From NCBI GenBank assembly GCA_023428645.1, contig JAEYXD010000002.1, positions 1 through 16,825 of the forward strand: a stretch of DNA of 16,825 bases, given 5' to 3'. Of the stretch, positions 15,570 to 16,825 are shown piece by piece. Position numbers and translations under genes: made by a program. Origin of the DNA: Pseudomonadota bacterium (lineage in GTDB: Bacteria; Pseudomonadota; Gammaproteobacteria; Steroidobacterales; Steroidobacteraceae). The stretch's first letter is position 1; each line of letters starts with the position of its first letter. The notes below the pieces were generated by a model that made no database searches, was not told where the DNA came from, and was given only the letters and a program-made list of their open reading frames with translations.

Positions 15570-16825
15570 TCAGCGCGTTTTCAAGTACGCGGCTACGGCC
15601 TGGAACGCCGGGATCGAGGTGGGATCGATGAGCGTATTTTGCGCCTTTGGAAACGATGCGAGGCGCACCAATACCATCTGCGCGGAGGGGTCCACGTAGA
15701 TCGTCTGCCCATACACGCCGCGAGCGGCAATGACGCCGTCACGTCCGGGATAGACCCACCACATGCTCTTGTAGCTGCCGCCCACGAGCGCCGGGTAGTC
15801 GGTACCGAATTTCGCTGGATCGCCGCCGGCACGAATCTTCTTCACGACCTCGGCTGGAAACAGCCGCTCGCCATTGATGACACCTTCATTCAGCATCAAG
15901 AGCCCCAGCCGTCCGAGATCTCTCAACGCGGCGCTCAGACCGCCGCCCGCGAACGGCACGCCCTTGGCATCGACCGTCATGTAGCCGTCCTGCTCCGAGC
16001 CCATCCGGCGCCACAACAACTCGGAGGCGAGATCGCTCACCGCCGTATCGGTGACGCGCGCGATGATCCAGCCGAGCATGTCCGCGTTGATGGTGCGGTA
16101 ATGAAACGCCTCGCCGTGCTTTCCCTCGGGCTGCACCTGCTGGAGATACTCCCAATAGCCATTAGGGCCTGTGTAGCCCTTGGGCTTCGGCAGCGGATTG
16201 CCCGCGGCTGAAAACTTCCAGATGTCCGCATCGGGATTCGAATAATCCTCGGAGTAGCGAACGCCGGTGGTCATGTCCATCACTTGCCGCACCGTGGCAT
16301 TGCCGAAGGCACTCTTGGCAACCTCCGGTACGATCTTGGAAACCCGCTCCGTATCGTCGAGCTTGCCTTCCTCGACCAGAATCTCAGCCAGGAGCCCGGT
16401 CAGCGATTTGGTCATCGACATGACCGCATGTTGGCCGAGATCGTTCAGACAGCCGAAATAGCGCTCATAGACGACCTTGTTCTTGTGCAGGATCAGCATC
16501 CCGTCCGTGTAATTGGCGTACAGCGAATCCGACCAGGTCATCTCCTTGTCGCTGCCGAGCGGTGTGAACGTCAGTGCGTCGATCGCCTTCGCCTCCTTCG
16601 CCAACGCTTCCGGCGCAAGATATTGCAGCGGCACAGGAGCGCCGATGCCGCGGCTCACTCCCACTGTCGGGAGCAGCTCACGCATGTGGCACACCGACCA
16701 CCGCAACCTCGGGAAGCTGAAATAGACCTGCTCGGGCTGCGTGATGATCTTGTCTTCGGGCGGAGGGAACCCGCGCATCCATCCCATGACGTTGGGATCG
16801 GATTCCTGCGCCGACAGCGGTTTAG
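15570..16825 (-). CDS. Serine hydrolase of the class C beta-lactamase / 6-aminohexanoate-dimer hydrolase group (5' end outside window)
   Basis: Counting from the internal ATG at 16787, 405 residues are visible, but the frame stays open to the right edge (KPLSAQESDPNV before that ATG) and no signal peptide is seen. The true start, probably with a signal peptide, lies beyond base 16825. The nucleophile motif SMTK is at 124-127 (S124, K127), the catalytic tyrosine region FHYRTIN at 228-234 (Y230), and the last active-site strand GVYGQTIYV at 357-365. The sequence around TDGMLILHKNKVVYERYF (94-111) is also typical. The layout fits NylB-like hydrolases and EstB-type esterases better than true AmpC enzymes, so the substrate is likely an amide or ester rather than a beta-lactam drug; this is inference. 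It ends at a TGA at 15572-15570, 459 bases before the next gene. Confidence 0.85.
   Translation of the reverse strand, partial: KPLSAQESDPNVMGWMRGFPPPEDKIITQPEQVYFSFPRLRWSVCHMRELLPTVGVSRGIGAPVPLQYLAPEALAKEAKAIDALTFTPLGSDKEMTWSDSLYANYTDGMLILHKNKVVYERYFGCLNDLGQHAVMSMTKSLTGLLAEILVEEGKLDDTERVSKIVPEVAKSAFGNATVRQVMDMTTGVRYSEDYSNPDADIWKFSAAGNPLPKPKGYTGPNGYWEYLQQVQPEGKHGEAFHYRTINADMLGWIIARVTDTAVSDLASELLWRRMGSEQDGYMTVDAKGVPFAGGGLSAALRDLGRLGLLMLNEGVINGERLFPAEVVKKIRAGGDPAKFGTDYPALVGGSYKSMWWVYPGRDGVIAARGVYGQTIYVDPSAQMVLVRLASFPKAQNTLIDPTSIPAFQAVAAYLKTR

Noticed and set aside
1..16825. Mobile element, CRISPR array, tRNA or rRNA
   Set aside because: I saw no transposase or integrase, no regularly spaced repeats, no cloverleaf-like sequence and no clear composition break, so none is reported.

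Overview
This window is GC-rich DNA (well over 60% GC by eye) in which every gene I can support reads on the minus strand, so transcription runs from high to low coordinates. The protein types are Gram-negative: an outer-membrane TolC-like lipoprotein, periplasmic adaptors, a Tat-exported PhoX-type enzyme and an exported c-type cytochrome. The mix (propeller-cytochrome fusion, NylB-like serine hydrolase, a secreted 'PDLQGVW' protein, FUSC transporter) resembles environmental gammaproteobacteria of the Steroidobacter/Nevskiales kind. That placement is an inference from general familiarity, not from any marker gene; there is no rRNA or tRNA here.

Region 1 (about 1-8220) is the most interesting part. 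It is a tightly packed five-gene operon that probably forms an unusual surface-protein export module. In transcription order it encodes a small HlyD/RND-type periplasmic adaptor, a TolC/NodT-type outer-membrane lipoprotein, an inner-membrane HlyD adaptor with a cytoplasmic GAF-like domain, a membrane-embedded M50 (site-2-protease-like) metalloprotease fused to a second HlyD-like adaptor, and the start of a giant adhesin-like protein. That last protein has a LEPR-type N-terminus, a DUF4347 domain and cadherin-like repeats, and it runs off the left edge. Two junctions are 4-base start/stop overlaps. No ABC ATPase or RND pump lies inside the operon, so the energy source is either absent, to the left of the window, or supplied in trans.

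Region 2 (8396-10279) is a single FUSC-family inner-membrane transporter. Region 3 (10597-12994) holds a Tat-exported PhoX/DUF839 protein and, upstream of it, an exported protein of a widespread but uncharacterised family. Region 4 (13251-15110) is one exported fusion of an Ig-like domain, a cytochrome c haem site and a streptogramin-lyase-type beta-propeller. Region 5 (15570-right edge) is a serine hydrolase of the class C beta-lactamase/6-aminohexanoate-dimer hydrolase group, whose 5' end lies outside the window.

The intergenic stretches hold a few plausible promoters and small inverted repeats. I found no insertion sequence, CRISPR array, integrase or RNA gene. Several very long antisense open frames are by-products of the base composition.
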